Shown piece after piece: positions 50,212 through 58,745 of a DNA stretch of 64,000 nucleotides; the first letter of the stretch is position 1, and every line of letters starts with the position of its first letter. Source of the DNA: Variovorax sp. OV700 (GTDB lineage: Bacteria; Pseudomonadota; Gammaproteobacteria; Burkholderiales; Burkholderiaceae_C); the NCBI RefSeq assembly GCF_900099805.1, contig NZ_FNDR01000008.1, positions 1-64,000 on the forward strand. Direction: 5' to 3'. The position numbers and the translations under genes are program-made. The notes under the pieces were generated by a model. That model saw nothing but the letters and a program-made list of their open reading frames with translations, did no database searches and had not been told where the DNA came from.

Positions 50212-51462
50212 ATGGCCACGCATGCAATCAAGGTGCCGGACCTGGGCGAAGGCATTGCCGAGGTGGAACTGGTGGCGTGGCGCGTGCAGCCCGGCGACAC
50301 GGTGGCCGAAGACCAGGTGCTGGCCGACGTGATGACCGACAAGGCCACCGTCGAGATTCCCTCGCCGGTGGCGGGCAAGGTGATCGCGCTTGGTGGCGAG
50401 GTAGGGCGGCAGATGGCGGTGGGCGCGGAGCTGATCCGACTCGATGTGGAGGCCAGCGGCGAGACGGAGGCGGCGCGTGCCGCGCCAGCATCAGCAGCCG
50501 CAGTTGCATCTTCACCTGCACCTTCACCAGCACCTGCACCCACGCAAATACCGACACCCGTACCGGCTGAACGCACGCGCCCATCGTCCGCCAAGCCGCT
50601 CGCTTCGCCCGCGCTGCGCCATCGGGCCACGCTCCTTGGCATCGACCTTCAACAAGTGCCAGGCAGCGGCGACCAAGGCCGCATCCTGCATGAGGACCTC
50701 GACGCCTGGCTCGTCCGCCGGCACGGGCCGACGGCGCCGACTGCGGCGACCCTTGCAGAGCGCAACGACGAGGAGGCTGTGCCCATCACCGGCGTGCGCC
50801 GCCGCATTGCGCAGCGCATGCAGGATGCGATGCGCCGCATCCCGCACTTCACCTACGTCGAGGAGATCGACGTGACCGAGCTGGAGCTGTTGCGCGCGCG
50901 GATCAATGAACGCTGGGGCGCCGAGCGGGCGCACCTGACCCTGCTTCCGCTGCTGGTGCGCGCGGTGGTGCTGGCGGTGCCGCGCTTCCCGCAGGTCAAT
51001 GCCCGATTCGACGACGAAAAAGGCGTGCTCACGCGCCACGGCGCGGTGCACGTCGGCATCGCGACCCAGACCGCGGCCGGCCTCATGGTGCCGGTGCTTC
51101 GCCACGCGGAAGCACGCGACCTCTGGTCCAGTGCAACCGAGATCGCGCGCCTGGCGGATGCCGCGCGCGCTGGCCGGGCCACGCGTGATGAACTGAGCGG
51201 CTCGACCATCACGCTCACCAGCCTCGGCGCGCTCGGCGGCATCGCCTCCACGCCGATCATCAACGCGCCCGAAGTGGCGATCGTCGGCGTCAACCGCATC
51301 GTGCAGCGCCCCGTGATGCAAGGCGTCGCAGTGGTTGCGCGCCGCATGATGAACCTGTCCTCCTCCTTCGACCATCGCGTGGTTGACGGCCAGCTTGCGG
51401 CTGAATTCATTCAGGCCGTGCGGGCTTCGCTCGAATGCCCGGCGCTGCTTTTTATCGAGTGA
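50212..51462 (+). CDS. bkdB: Branched-chain 2-oxoacid dehydrogenase E2 (acyltransferase)
   Basis: A 416-residue dihydrolipoyl acyltransferase. An N-terminal lipoyl domain carries the modified Lys in DVMTDKATVEIP (Lys44); an Ala/Pro/Ser/Thr-rich linker spans about 90-120, and a peripheral-subunit-binding domain (ASPALRHRATLLGIDLQQVPG) about 125-160. The catalytic domain ends with SSSFDHRVVDG (His near 388, Asp near 392). One lipoyl domain only. No E3 (lipoamide dehydrogenase) gene follows, so E3 must be encoded elsewhere. The 3' end overlaps a small minus-strand gene by 52 bases. Confidence 0.9.
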   Translation: MATHAIKVPDLGEGIAEVELVAWRVQPGDTVAEDQVLADVMTDKATVEIPSPVAGKVIALGGEVGRQMAVGAELIRLDVEASGETEAARAAPASAAAVASSPAPSPAPAPTQIPTPVPAERTRPSSAKPLASPALRHRATLLGIDLQQVPGSGDQGRILHEDLDAWLVRRHGPTAPTAATLAERNDEEAVPITGVRRRIAQRMQDAMRRIPHFTYVEEIDVTELELLRARINERWGAERAHLTLLPLLVRAVVLAVPRFPQVNARFDDEKGVLTRHGAVHVGIATQTAAGLMVPVLRHAEARDLWSSATEIARLADAARAGRATRDELSGSTITLTSLGALGGIASTPIINAPEVAIVGVNRIVQRPVMQGVAVVARRMMNLSSSFDHRVVDGQLAAEFIQAVRASLECPALLFIE

Positions 51463-51692
51463 GCGTCGAGTGAGAGAGGATGAAGCGCGAGCCTCAGTTC
51501 GTTCTCCTCCAGAGGGTCCAGCTCACGCACCAGGCGCCTGAAGTCAGCCCGGTAGCAGGGCAGCATCAGCGCCGCCGTGAGCGCATGAACGCCGTCGCCG
51601 CGCGCAAGGCATTCATCGCACGCGGCAATGCTTCGGTAGATTCCGAGCGCCTGTGCGACTCGGCTGTCGGTGGTGCTGCTTTTGCGGGTCAT
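51411..51692 (-). CDS. Small protein, unrecognised
   Basis: A 93-residue product (MTRKSSTTDSRVAQALGIY...) with a helical, Ala/Leu-rich body, ACDECLARGD and LVRELDPLEENELRLAL. No family recognised. AAGGAA lies at a good distance ahead of the ATG, which supports it as a gene. Its end lies inside the end of bkdB on the other strand; ortholog conservation would be needed to be sure. Confidence 0.5.
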   Translation of the reverse strand: MTRKSSTTDSRVAQALGIYRSIAACDECLARGDGVHALTAALMLPCYRADFRRLVRELDPLEENELRLALHPLSLDAHSIKSSAGHSSEARTA

Positions 51693-51826
51693 CGCCGGTT
51701 CCTTGTGGCGCGCCCTGGATGGCCCGCGAGGCAACTCTATGCACTCTGGAGTGCAGGGGTGAGTAACAAGATCGTCGTGAATCCAGGCATTGGCCCTGAT
51801 GCCGCGACAATCAAGGCATTCTTGCA

Positions 51827-52219
51827 ATGAATGCCTCCATGCCTTCCGATCAGTTCACCGATTCCGCCGAACCCACGCCTCACGATTCCGCTGCGCAAGG
51901 CGCAGCCAAGGCCGGCCGCCTGCGCGCGGAAGCCGACAAGCTCGAAGCATTCTGTGTCGTCGTTCGCGCGGCTTCGGCCGCAGCCGATCACGCCGCGTTT
52001 GTCGAGGTCAGCCGCGCAGCGTCCCAGGCGCTGCATGCCAAGTTCGGCGGTGGCTCGATCACTTCGGTGTTCACGTGGTTGACCGGGCCTGCGGGAAGCG
52101 CCGCGCTGGAAAGCGTTCTTGCCGGCGAAGTGAAACTGGCCGGGCCGCTTTCCATCCAGCAGGTTGTCGAAGCGGTGGAGCTGGCCAAAAAGTCGGAACT
52201 CCTGCGCCAGAAGCGCTGA
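51827..52219 (+). CDS. Small protein, unrecognised
   Basis: A 130-residue product: a Ser/Asp/Pro-rich first 25 residues, then an Ala-rich helical body (AGRLRAEADKLEAFCVVVRAAS), a Gly-rich turn (FGGGSITSVFTWLTG) and a Lys-rich tail. No signal peptide and no family recognised. It converges with the copper-storage-like gene. Confidence 0.5.
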   Translation: MNASMPSDQFTDSAEPTPHDSAAQGAAKAGRLRAEADKLEAFCVVVRAASAAADHAAFVEVSRAASQALHAKFGGGSITSVFTWLTGPAGSAALESVLAGEVKLAGPLSIQQVVEAVELAKKSELLRQKR

Positions 52220-52248
52220 GGGGGCGCGGCCCGTCCGTCCGCCGCGGC

Positions 52249-52578
52249 TCAGCCCGCCATCGCGCGGCAGGCGGCCGCGCAGTCCCGACAGGCCTTGGCG
52301 CATGCCTGGCAATGCTCGTGCTTGTGCTTGCCGCATTCTTCGCCGCAGGCTTGGCAGATGTCGGCGCAGAGGGCGCAGATGGCTTTGGCAAACTCGCTGC
52401 CGCGTGCCATGGTGGCAGCCGCAAACTGGCAGGCGGCCGCGCAGTCCATGTCGAGCGCGATGCATCTGGCCATCATCTTGACGTCGGCTTCCTTGAGGCA
52501 GGAGGCGGCGCAGTGGTTGCACGCGGTGGCGCAGCCGTTGCATGCCTCGATGCATGCGTCGAAGGCTTCATGTGGCAT
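52249..52578 (-). CDS. Cys-rich four-helix-bundle protein, copper-storage (Csp) type
   Basis: A 109-residue protein with 19 cysteines arranged as repeated CxxC and CxxxC along amphipathic helices (CIEACNGCATACNHC, CADICQACGEEC, CQACAKACRDCAAAC). This is the pattern of Csp proteins, which store many Cu(I) ions in the core of a four-helix bundle. There is no signal peptide, so it resembles cytosolic Csp3 rather than exported Csp1. AAGGAG precedes the ATG. It is 56 bases behind the DUF4142 lipoprotein gene on the same strand. No copper pump or CueR gene is in view. Confidence 0.82.
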   Translation of the reverse strand: MPHEAFDACIEACNGCATACNHCAASCLKEADVKMMARCIALDMDCAAACQFAAATMARGSEFAKAICALCADICQACGEECGKHKHEHCQACAKACRDCAAACRAMAG

Positions 52579-52634
52579 TGCTTTCTCCTTGAGATTGGAA
52601 ACTGGCGACGGCAAGGGCTTGCAGTGAGCAGCGA

Positions 52635-53195
52635 TCAACGCAATGTCGAACTGAGCGAGCGGGCCGCCTCCAGGTGCGAGCGCAGGGCCGGCAGCGTCTT
52701 GCCTGCCCAGGTCCTCAATTCGGGGTCGCGGGCCTCGCGGCTCGCACGCTCGAAGAGCGCGATGTCCGTTTGGAGGTCTTCGATACCCACGAGCCGGATG
52801 TACGTGCGATCGAACTCGTCTCCCGACGCCGAAGCCAGCCGGTCCAGCTTGGCGTACTTGCCACGCGGCAGAACGCCCGGGAGTCGCATTCCTCGGTCGC
52901 GCACCAGTGCCCTGAGTTCGTTGTTGACGCGTGTGTGGTGGTCGACGAGCATCTGCGCATAGCCTCGCACCTCGGGGCTCGAGGCGCGGTACATGGCCAA
53001 TCGCGATGCCTGGATTTCGTACCGGCCATTGCCGACCGCCGCGGTGATGAACTGCGGGTCTTGAAGACCGCTCGTCCGCGCCGCGCTCGCGGTGCCGGCG
53101 CGCGCATCGGGCTCCGGCAGGGTCGAGCACCCCGCGGCGAGCGCCGCCATGCCAACGAGCGTGAGCGCTCGCAGAAGGGTTTCGAGCGTTTTCAT
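52635..53195 (-). CDS. DUF4142 lipoprotein
   Basis: A 186-residue lipoprotein with signal peptide and lipobox (LAAGCS). The mature part follows the DUF4142 ferritin-like helical pattern: QFITAAVGNGRYEIQASRLAMYRASSPEVRGYAQMLVDHHTRVNNEL, and a second helical pair with EFDRTYIRLVGIEDLQTDIALFE. Metal binding is possible but the usual His/Glu sites are few. AAGGAG lies before the ATG. It is the likely first gene of a pair with the Csp-type gene. Confidence 0.8.
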   Translation of the reverse strand: MKTLETLLRALTLVGMAALAAGCSTLPEPDARAGTASAARTSGLQDPQFITAAVGNGRYEIQASRLAMYRASSPEVRGYAQMLVDHHTRVNNELRALVRDRGMRLPGVLPRGKYAKLDRLASASGDEFDRTYIRLVGIEDLQTDIALFERASREARDPELRTWAGKTLPALRSHLEAARSLSSTLR

Positions 53196-53353
53196 GGTTC
53201 TCCTTGTCAGCCCGCAACGCGAGCCTTCTCGGCGAGACGCAGAAAATCTAAGCCAGGCACACCCGGTGCCCTGTCGGACGGTAGCTGCATCTGTGGCCTG
53301 ACAACCACTCGTGGTTGCCGCACTTCGCTCACTGCGGAGGGCAGGAACGTGCC

Positions 53354-53554
53354 TCAGGGCTTCCGGCGCTTCAGAAAGCCCGGCGCGTTCTCGCCCTTGC
53401 CGGGCTGCGCCTCGTCGCTGGCCGTGTCTTCCGGGTTGGTGGGCTCATCCAGCTCGAGGTCCTTGGCGCGCACCTCGGCTTCAAGCGGCAGTCCCGACGC
53501 CGGTTGGTGCGTCACCGGATCCGCCGATGTATCGGGCGCTTGTTTCCGATTCAT
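53354..53554 (-). CDS. Small hydrophilic protein, unrecognised
   Basis: A 66-residue product starting MNRKQAPDT, rich in Asp, Glu, Pro and Lys and probably disordered, ending GFLKRRKP. AGGAG lies seven bases before the ATG. No family recognised. The frame is open upstream, but that part overlaps the MltB gene and lacks a start signal. Confidence 0.45.
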   Translation of the reverse strand: MNRKQAPDTSADPVTHQPASGLPLEAEVRAKDLELDEPTNPEDTASDEAQPGKGENAPGFLKRRKP

Positions 53555-53697
53555 GTCTGGTGCTCCTGTTGATCGCCAGTGGCCATCCTCCGCCGCAGGG
53601 CTGTACGGGCTATCGGACGGAATGAGCAGGCGGTGCAGGCGATGTCCTGCGCAGCGTCTGGTAACAGCGCCCGCGAACCAGCGGTGAAAATCCATCG

Positions 53698-55029
53698 ATG
53701 CATCCAACCAGTACCCTCTTTCTGCGTTCCGGCAGGTTCACGCTCCTGGCTGCGTCCGCGGCCATGGCCGCGCTGCTGGCAGGCTGCGCGTCCCCTCCAT
53801 CGACACCGGCCGCCTCAGGTGCCAAGCCGGCGGAAACCACAACAGGTGCACGGCCTGCAATTGCGCCCGCTGTGCCAGGGCGGGCGATCCCGGACGACGC
53901 GACCATTGAACCGCGATTCGCAAAATGGGTTGCAGATTTCCGCGCCACTGCGCGTGCGCAAGGCATCGGCGAAGCGACGCTGCGAAGCGCGTTCGACCAG
54001 GTCCAATACCTGCCGCGCGTCATCGAACTGGACCGGGCCCAGCCTGAGTTCACGCGCACCACCTGGGACTATCTCGACAACGCCGTCACGCCGCAGCGCG
54101 TGGCCATCGGTCAGGACAAGTTGCAGCAGGTTCGCGCCGAAGCCGATGCGGCCGCCGCACGCTACGGCGTACCTCCTGCCGTGGTGGTCGCCATCTGGGG
54201 CATGGAGAGCAACTACGGCAGCAACTACGGCAATACCCCGGTCATCGATGCGCTGGCAACGCTCGGCTTCGAAGGGCGGCGCGAAGACTGGGCTCGCCGC
54301 GAGTTGCTTGCCGCGCTGAAGATTCTCGACAGCGGCGACATCGCGCGCGACCGGATGATCGGTTCCTGGGCCGGTGCCATGGGCCAGACCCAGTTCCTGC
54401 CGTCGAACTTCCTCGCCTATGCGGTGGATGCCGACGGTGACGGTCGGCGCGACATCTGGGGCAGCATGGCCGACGTTGTCGCTTCGACGGCGAACTTTCT
54501 CTCTCGTTCCGGTTGGCAGGCCGGCGTGCCCTGGGGTGCGGAGGTGCGGCTACCGGCGGGCTTCGACTACGGCCGCGCCGACATGGCCGTTCGCCAGTCC
54601 AGCACGCAATGGGCGGCCGAGGGGCTGCGCGCCATCGACGACCAGCCGCTGCCAGAGCTTGCCGACGCAAGCATCCTGCTGCCCGCGGGCGCCCGCGGCC
54701 CGGCCTTTTTGGTCGGGCCCAACTTTCGCGCTGTTCTGCGCTACAACAACTCGACCAACTACGCGCTCGCGGTCAGCCTTCTTGCGCAACGCCTGGGCGG
54801 TGGGCCGGGCGTGCAGTCGCCATGGCCCAGAGACTCGGCGGCGCTTTCGCGCAGCCAGATGGTCGAGCTGCAAACCGCCCTCAACCAGCGCGGCTTTGCC
54901 ACCGGCGCGGCCGACGGTGTGGTGGGGCCCGCCACGCGCGACGGGCTGCGCCGCTACCAGCGCAGCGTCGGCTTGCCCGCGGACGGGTATCCGAGCGCAG
55001 AGCTGCTGCAGCGCCTGCAACGGCCGTAG
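53698..55029 (+). CDS. MltB-family lytic murein transglycosylase
   Basis: A 443-residue lipoprotein with signal peptide and lipobox (LLAGCAS), a Pro/Ala-rich linker to about 60, an SLT_2 domain with catalytic Glu in WGMESNYGSNYGN near 170 and MGQTQFLPSNFLAYA, and a C-terminal peptidoglycan-binding domain (LQTALNQRGFATGAADGVVGPATRDGLRRYQ). It cleaves peptidoglycan with formation of 1,6-anhydro ends, probably at the outer membrane's inner face. MltB of E. coli lacks the C-terminal domain; this layout matches the larger family found in many beta-proteobacteria. Confidence 0.92.
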   Translation: MHPTSTLFLRSGRFTLLAASAAMAALLAGCASPPSTPAASGAKPAETTTGARPAIAPAVPGRAIPDDATIEPRFAKWVADFRATARAQGIGEATLRSAFDQVQYLPRVIELDRAQPEFTRTTWDYLDNAVTPQRVAIGQDKLQQVRAEADAAAARYGVPPAVVVAIWGMESNYGSNYGNTPVIDALATLGFEGRREDWARRELLAALKILDSGDIARDRMIGSWAGAMGQTQFLPSNFLAYAVDADGDGRRDIWGSMADVVASTANFLSRSGWQAGVPWGAEVRLPAGFDYGRADMAVRQSSTQWAAEGLRAIDDQPLPELADASILLPAGARGPAFLVGPNFRAVLRYNNSTNYALAVSLLAQRLGGGPGVQSPWPRDSAALSRSQMVELQTALNQRGFATGAADGVVGPATRDGLRRYQRSVGLPADGYPSAELLQRLQRP

Positions 55030-55149
55030 CGGGCAAGCCGCGCGTTCCGGCCTTAAACTGGGGCCGGGTGCGGAGCCGCTTGTCTTCCATGCGGTGCCGC
55101 AGGTTCATGCGATGGTCGGGCCGCCACGCGGATTCGTCACGCCAATCCC

Positions 55150-56412
55150 ATGCAAGAACCCGCCATCCAGTACATTGCCGCAGCCATCTTTGCCGTGGCC
55201 CTCGTCCATACCTTTGCCGTCAAGCAGTTCGAACGGCTGTCGCATCGCTATCCTCGCCACGCCGGCCTGTTCCACCTGCTCGGCGAGGTTGAAGTCGTCT
55301 TCGGGTTCTGGGCCATCGTGCTCGTGCTGGCGATGGGCCTGGTGATCGGCGGCAACGGCGCGCTCGGCTATGCGGAGTCGCGCAACTACACCGAGCCGCT
55401 GTTCGTTTTCGTCGTGATGGTGGTGGCTGCCTCGCGGCCCGTGCTGCGCACGGTCATGTCGGGGGTGAGCATCGTCGCCCGAGTGCTGCCCCTGCCGACG
55501 CCCGTTGCCGCGGCATGGCTCGGGCTTGCGGCTGTTCCGTTGCTGGGCTCGCTGGTCACGGAGCCCGCGGCCATGACGATCGCGGCGTTGATGCTCGCGC
55601 CCCAGATCTTCAGGCCGCAGCTGCCCGAAGCGGTGAAGTACTTGGCCCTTGGCGTGCTGTTCGTCAACATATCGATCGGCGGTACCCTCACGTCGTATGC
55701 CGCGCCGCCGGTGCTGATGGTGGCCTCGACCTGGCAATGGGACAGCGCCTTCATGCTCGCCACCTTCGGCTGGAAGGCCGCCGTGGCCGTTGTCGTCAAT
55801 GCCACCGTGGCCACCTTCGTGCTGCGCAAACATCTGGCCGCTACGCCGTCGCCAGCGAACCCCGAACTGTCCGAGGTGCCTGTGCCGGCGGCCGTGGCCT
55901 TGACGCACCTGGCATTGCTCGCGGGCATCGTGCTGTTCGCCCATCATCCGGTGGCATTCCTCGGCCTGTTTCTGATGTTCCTCGGCTTCACCCAGGCCTA
56001 TGAGCGCCACCAGAGTCCATTGATCATCAAGGAAGCGCTCCTCGTCGGATTCTTTCTTGCCGGCCTGGTGGTGCTCGGCGGCATGCAGCGCTGGTGGCTC
56101 GAGCCGGTCGTCTCCAGCCTGGAGCCGCTGGCCCTGTTCTTTGGCGCGCTGGGCCTGACGGCCATCACCGACAACGCAGCGCTCACCTACCTCGGCTCGC
56201 TGATCGCCACCATCTCGGACGAATCGAAATACATGCTCGTGGCCGGCGCGGTGGCTGGCGGCGGCTTGACGGTGATTGCCAACGCGCCCAATCCCGCCGG
56301 CGTCGCGCTGCTGAAGCGCGGCTTCGCCGACGAGAGCATCGGCGCCGGCGGACTGCTGCTGGGCGCGCTCGGACCCACGCTCGTGGCCGGCGCGGCGTTC
56401 ATGCTTTTGTAG
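55150..56412 (+). CDS. Putative Na+/H+ antiporter (PF07399 type)
   Basis: A 420-residue membrane protein with about twelve helices and the family segments LFHLLGEVEVVFGFWA, SLVTEPAAMTIAALMLAPQIF, and GLTAITDNAALTYLGSLI near 345-362, where Asp in a membrane helix is a candidate for ion binding. It resembles an uncharacterised group related to NhaD and arsenite pumps. Function inferred from family only. The exported hydrolase gene follows 39 bases later. Confidence 0.78.
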   Translation: MQEPAIQYIAAAIFAVALVHTFAVKQFERLSHRYPRHAGLFHLLGEVEVVFGFWAIVLVLAMGLVIGGNGALGYAESRNYTEPLFVFVVMVVAASRPVLRTVMSGVSIVARVLPLPTPVAAAWLGLAAVPLLGSLVTEPAAMTIAALMLAPQIFRPQLPEAVKYLALGVLFVNISIGGTLTSYAAPPVLMVASTWQWDSAFMLATFGWKAAVAVVVNATVATFVLRKHLAATPSPANPELSEVPVPAAVALTHLALLAGIVLFAHHPVAFLGLFLMFLGFTQAYERHQSPLIIKEALLVGFFLAGLVVLGGMQRWWLEPVVSSLEPLALFFGALGLTAITDNAALTYLGSLIATISDESKYMLVAGAVAGGGLTVIANAPNPAGVALLKRGFADESIGAGGLLLGALGPTLVAGAAFMLL

Positions 56413-56451
56413 CGGGCGCGCGCTGCGCGCGGAACCAAAGGAGACAGGAAC

Positions 56452-58110
56452 ATGCACGCGTTCTCTCGCACGGGCCTGTCCGCAGGCGCGATGCTCGTGG
56501 CCCTGGCCATCGGCGGCTGCTCCTCGCACGGGAACGCCGTTTCCAGCAGCGCCAGGGCGGAGCCGCCGCCCACCGATTGCCGCGCCTGGGTGGGCACCGA
56601 CCGCAACCAGGAACTGCCCGGCTACCGGCTGCCGCAGTCCAACGGCGAGACCGTGTGCGTGCCGCTCGGCGTCAACGCTTTTCGCCCGCCCGCGGGGTAT
56701 GCCGGAGGCGACTACCACGTCGACGAGTTCACCGATGCGCGCCTGAAGGAGCGCTGGCGCGCGTGCAAGACCGACACCGCCTGTTTCGCGCGCATCGACG
56801 CACAGATGCAGCGCTGGCTGCCGCCGAACAAGGCGCGCTCTACCCGCTCGACCGGCGTGGTCGATCCTTCAGGAAAAATCGATCCGGATGGCACCGTGGA
56901 TCTGCGGCAGATCCGGCGCCCGGCCTTCTTCGCCAAAGCGCCTTACGAAGAAGGTATTGCGCGGGCCGATGCGAGCACTTACGTGGTCGAGTTCACCGTG
57001 CCGCGCGACACCTTCGAGCGCATCGACCTGAAGATGACCGATCCGATCAAGCTGCGCGGCTGGTACATCGAAGGGCGCGGCGTCGAGGACGGCAAGGGCG
57101 GCAAGATGCGCGCGCTGGTGGTCATGGCGCCCGGTGGCGGCGGTCAGCTGACCGCCATCCAGCATCCGGGCGAAAAGGCCTACCGCATCGACCCGGCCAC
57201 GGGCAAGGCGGTGGACGTCAAGTTTCCGAATGCCACCACGGAGACCATGGGCCAGCGCTGGTGGCGCGAGAACCTCGATGCGCTCAATCAGGCGGGCTTC
57301 GACGTGCTGGCCTACGACCGGCGCGGCGAGGGCATCTCGGGTGGATTCAGCGACACCAACACGCTGGAGCAGGGCGAGGACGTTTTCCGCGTGCTGGCCC
57401 AGCTCGACACCGGAAACGGCCTGCGGCTTCTCACGCCCGACGCACGCGTGCTCACGGGCAGCGAGGCGGCCGGCAAGCTGCTGGGCGGCATGGCGTCGAC
57501 GCGCATTCCCATTCTGCTCGGCGGCTATTCGCGCGGGTCGATGTCGACCGCATGGGCCATGGCCAAGAATTTCTCGGGCTCGTGCAGCTACGACATGCCG
57601 GTGCCCGAATGCGTGCCGCCCAAAGGGCTCTCGAACATCAAGGGCGCCATCCTGTTGTCTTCGTTTGCCAGCGGCGCGGGGTACCTGCCCGCGTCGCCCG
57701 ACCTGGCCGACCGCAACCTGTTTCTGGGCGGCATGGCGGCGGACCATCACATCCTTTTCTATCCGAACTCGGCGCCCCTGGCGGGCATGCACAAGTGGCC
57801 GGCCGCGTTCTTCGGCAAGGGCCTCTGGGATCGCGCGGAAACATTGCAAGGCACCGTGGCCGCCTATGACCGCATCCGTGGCGCGCGCGAGATCGTGGTG
57901 GCCCGCGCGCCCCATTCGATCGAGACCTGGCCGGAAAGCGACCGGCAGTACCTGCGCGAGCGAATGGTTGCCTTCGCCAAGGTGGCCATCGCGGGCGGTA
58001 CCACGGTATCGGGCGCAAAGCCGTGGTCCAACCTCAAGGAGCTGGTCGCGACCACGCCCGACTCGTGGGAGGCTTCGTCGAAACCCCGAGACAACCCAGC
58101 TGGCAAATAG
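56452..58110 (+). CDS. Exported alpha/beta hydrolase
   Basis: A 552-residue lipoprotein-like enzyme with signal peptide and lipobox (IGGCSS). The nucleophile is in GGYSRGS near 360, with an oxyanion region MAPGGGGQ near 225, YDRRGEGISGG before it and a candidate catalytic His in APHSIETWP near 487. The first 170 residues are not recognised. The family seems to be secreted serine hydrolases of unknown substrate. AAGGAG sits nine bases before the ATG. Confidence 0.78.
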   Translation: MHAFSRTGLSAGAMLVALAIGGCSSHGNAVSSSARAEPPPTDCRAWVGTDRNQELPGYRLPQSNGETVCVPLGVNAFRPPAGYAGGDYHVDEFTDARLKERWRACKTDTACFARIDAQMQRWLPPNKARSTRSTGVVDPSGKIDPDGTVDLRQIRRPAFFAKAPYEEGIARADASTYVVEFTVPRDTFERIDLKMTDPIKLRGWYIEGRGVEDGKGGKMRALVVMAPGGGGQLTAIQHPGEKAYRIDPATGKAVDVKFPNATTETMGQRWWRENLDALNQAGFDVLAYDRRGEGISGGFSDTNTLEQGEDVFRVLAQLDTGNGLRLLTPDARVLTGSEAAGKLLGGMASTRIPILLGGYSRGSMSTAWAMAKNFSGSCSYDMPVPECVPPKGLSNIKGAILLSSFASGAGYLPASPDLADRNLFLGGMAADHHILFYPNSAPLAGMHKWPAAFFGKGLWDRAETLQGTVAAYDRIRGAREIVVARAPHSIETWPESDRQYLRERMVAFAKVAIAGGTTVSGAKPWSNLKELVATTPDSWEASSKPRDNPAGK

Positions 58111-58124
58111 TTGGCCTTGACTTT

Positions 58125-58164
58125 GTTTCCATGATGTTGGACATTTATCCGACATCATGGAAAC
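58125..58164. promoter_or_regulatory. 40-bp interrupted palindrome over the XRE-cupin start
   Basis: The arms 58125-58141 and 58148-58164 (GTTTCCATGATGTTGGA and TCCGACATCATGGAAAC) are inverted copies with one mismatch, separated by CATTTA. The right arm covers the ATG of the regulator gene. A TTGACT -35-like hexamer lies at 58117-58122. An operator for the encoded HTH protein, giving autorepression, is the natural reading. Confidence 0.7.
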
Positions 58165-58744
58165 TACGCCACAGAGCCTGAATGAACGCATCGCGCAGCG
58201 CGTGCGAGACCTGCGCGCCGACCGCGGCCTTTCTCTCGATGCGCTGGCTGCGCATTGCGGCGTCAGCCGCTCGATGATCTCGCTCATCGAGCGTGGCGAA
58301 AGCAGCCCGACGGCGGTGCTGCTCGAGAAACTTGCAACAGGCCTCGGCGTTCCGCTGGCCTCGTTGTTCGAGGCACCACAGCCCGAAGCCGGGCCGGTGT
58401 CTCGACTGGCCGACCAGCCGCAATGGCGCGATCCGCATTCCGGCTACGTGCGCCGGAACGTGTCCCCCAGCGGCGCTGCATCGCCCATCCAAATCGTGGA
58501 GGTTCTGTTTCCGCCCAAGGCGCGTGTCGCCTACGAAACCGGCGCGCGGGAACCCCAGGTTCACCAGCAGGTGTGGGTGCTCGAAGGAACCATTGAAGTC
58601 ACGGTCGGCAACGACCGCCACCGCCTCGACGGAGGCGACTGCCTGGCACTGCAGCTCGACCGTCCCATGAGCTACTACAACCCCACCAAGCAGATTGCGC
58701 GCTATGCCGTCGTGATCGCAACCTCGCTTTCTTCGTGGAGATGA
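58157..58744 (+). CDS. XRE-cupin transcription regulator
   Basis: A 195-residue regulator. The N-terminal helix-turn-helix (RVRDLRADRGLSLDALAAHCGVSRSMISLIERGESSPTAVLLEKLATGLGV, about 15-65) is followed by a C-terminal cupin (about 105-185, PQVHQQVWVLEGTIEVTV, DGGDCLALQLDRPMSYYN). Such proteins (PuuR, SutR and others) sense small molecules in the cupin. There is no Shine-Dalgarno, and the palindromic operator overlaps its start, so the message may be leaderless. The GNAT gene starts one base after its stop. Confidence 0.9.
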   Translation: METTPQSLNERIAQRVRDLRADRGLSLDALAAHCGVSRSMISLIERGESSPTAVLLEKLATGLGVPLASLFEAPQPEAGPVSRLADQPQWRDPHSGYVRRNVSPSGAASPIQIVEVLFPPKARVAYETGAREPQVHQQVWVLEGTIEVTVGNDRHRLDGGDCLALQLDRPMSYYNPTKQIARYAVVIATSLSSWR

Positions 58745-58745
58745 C

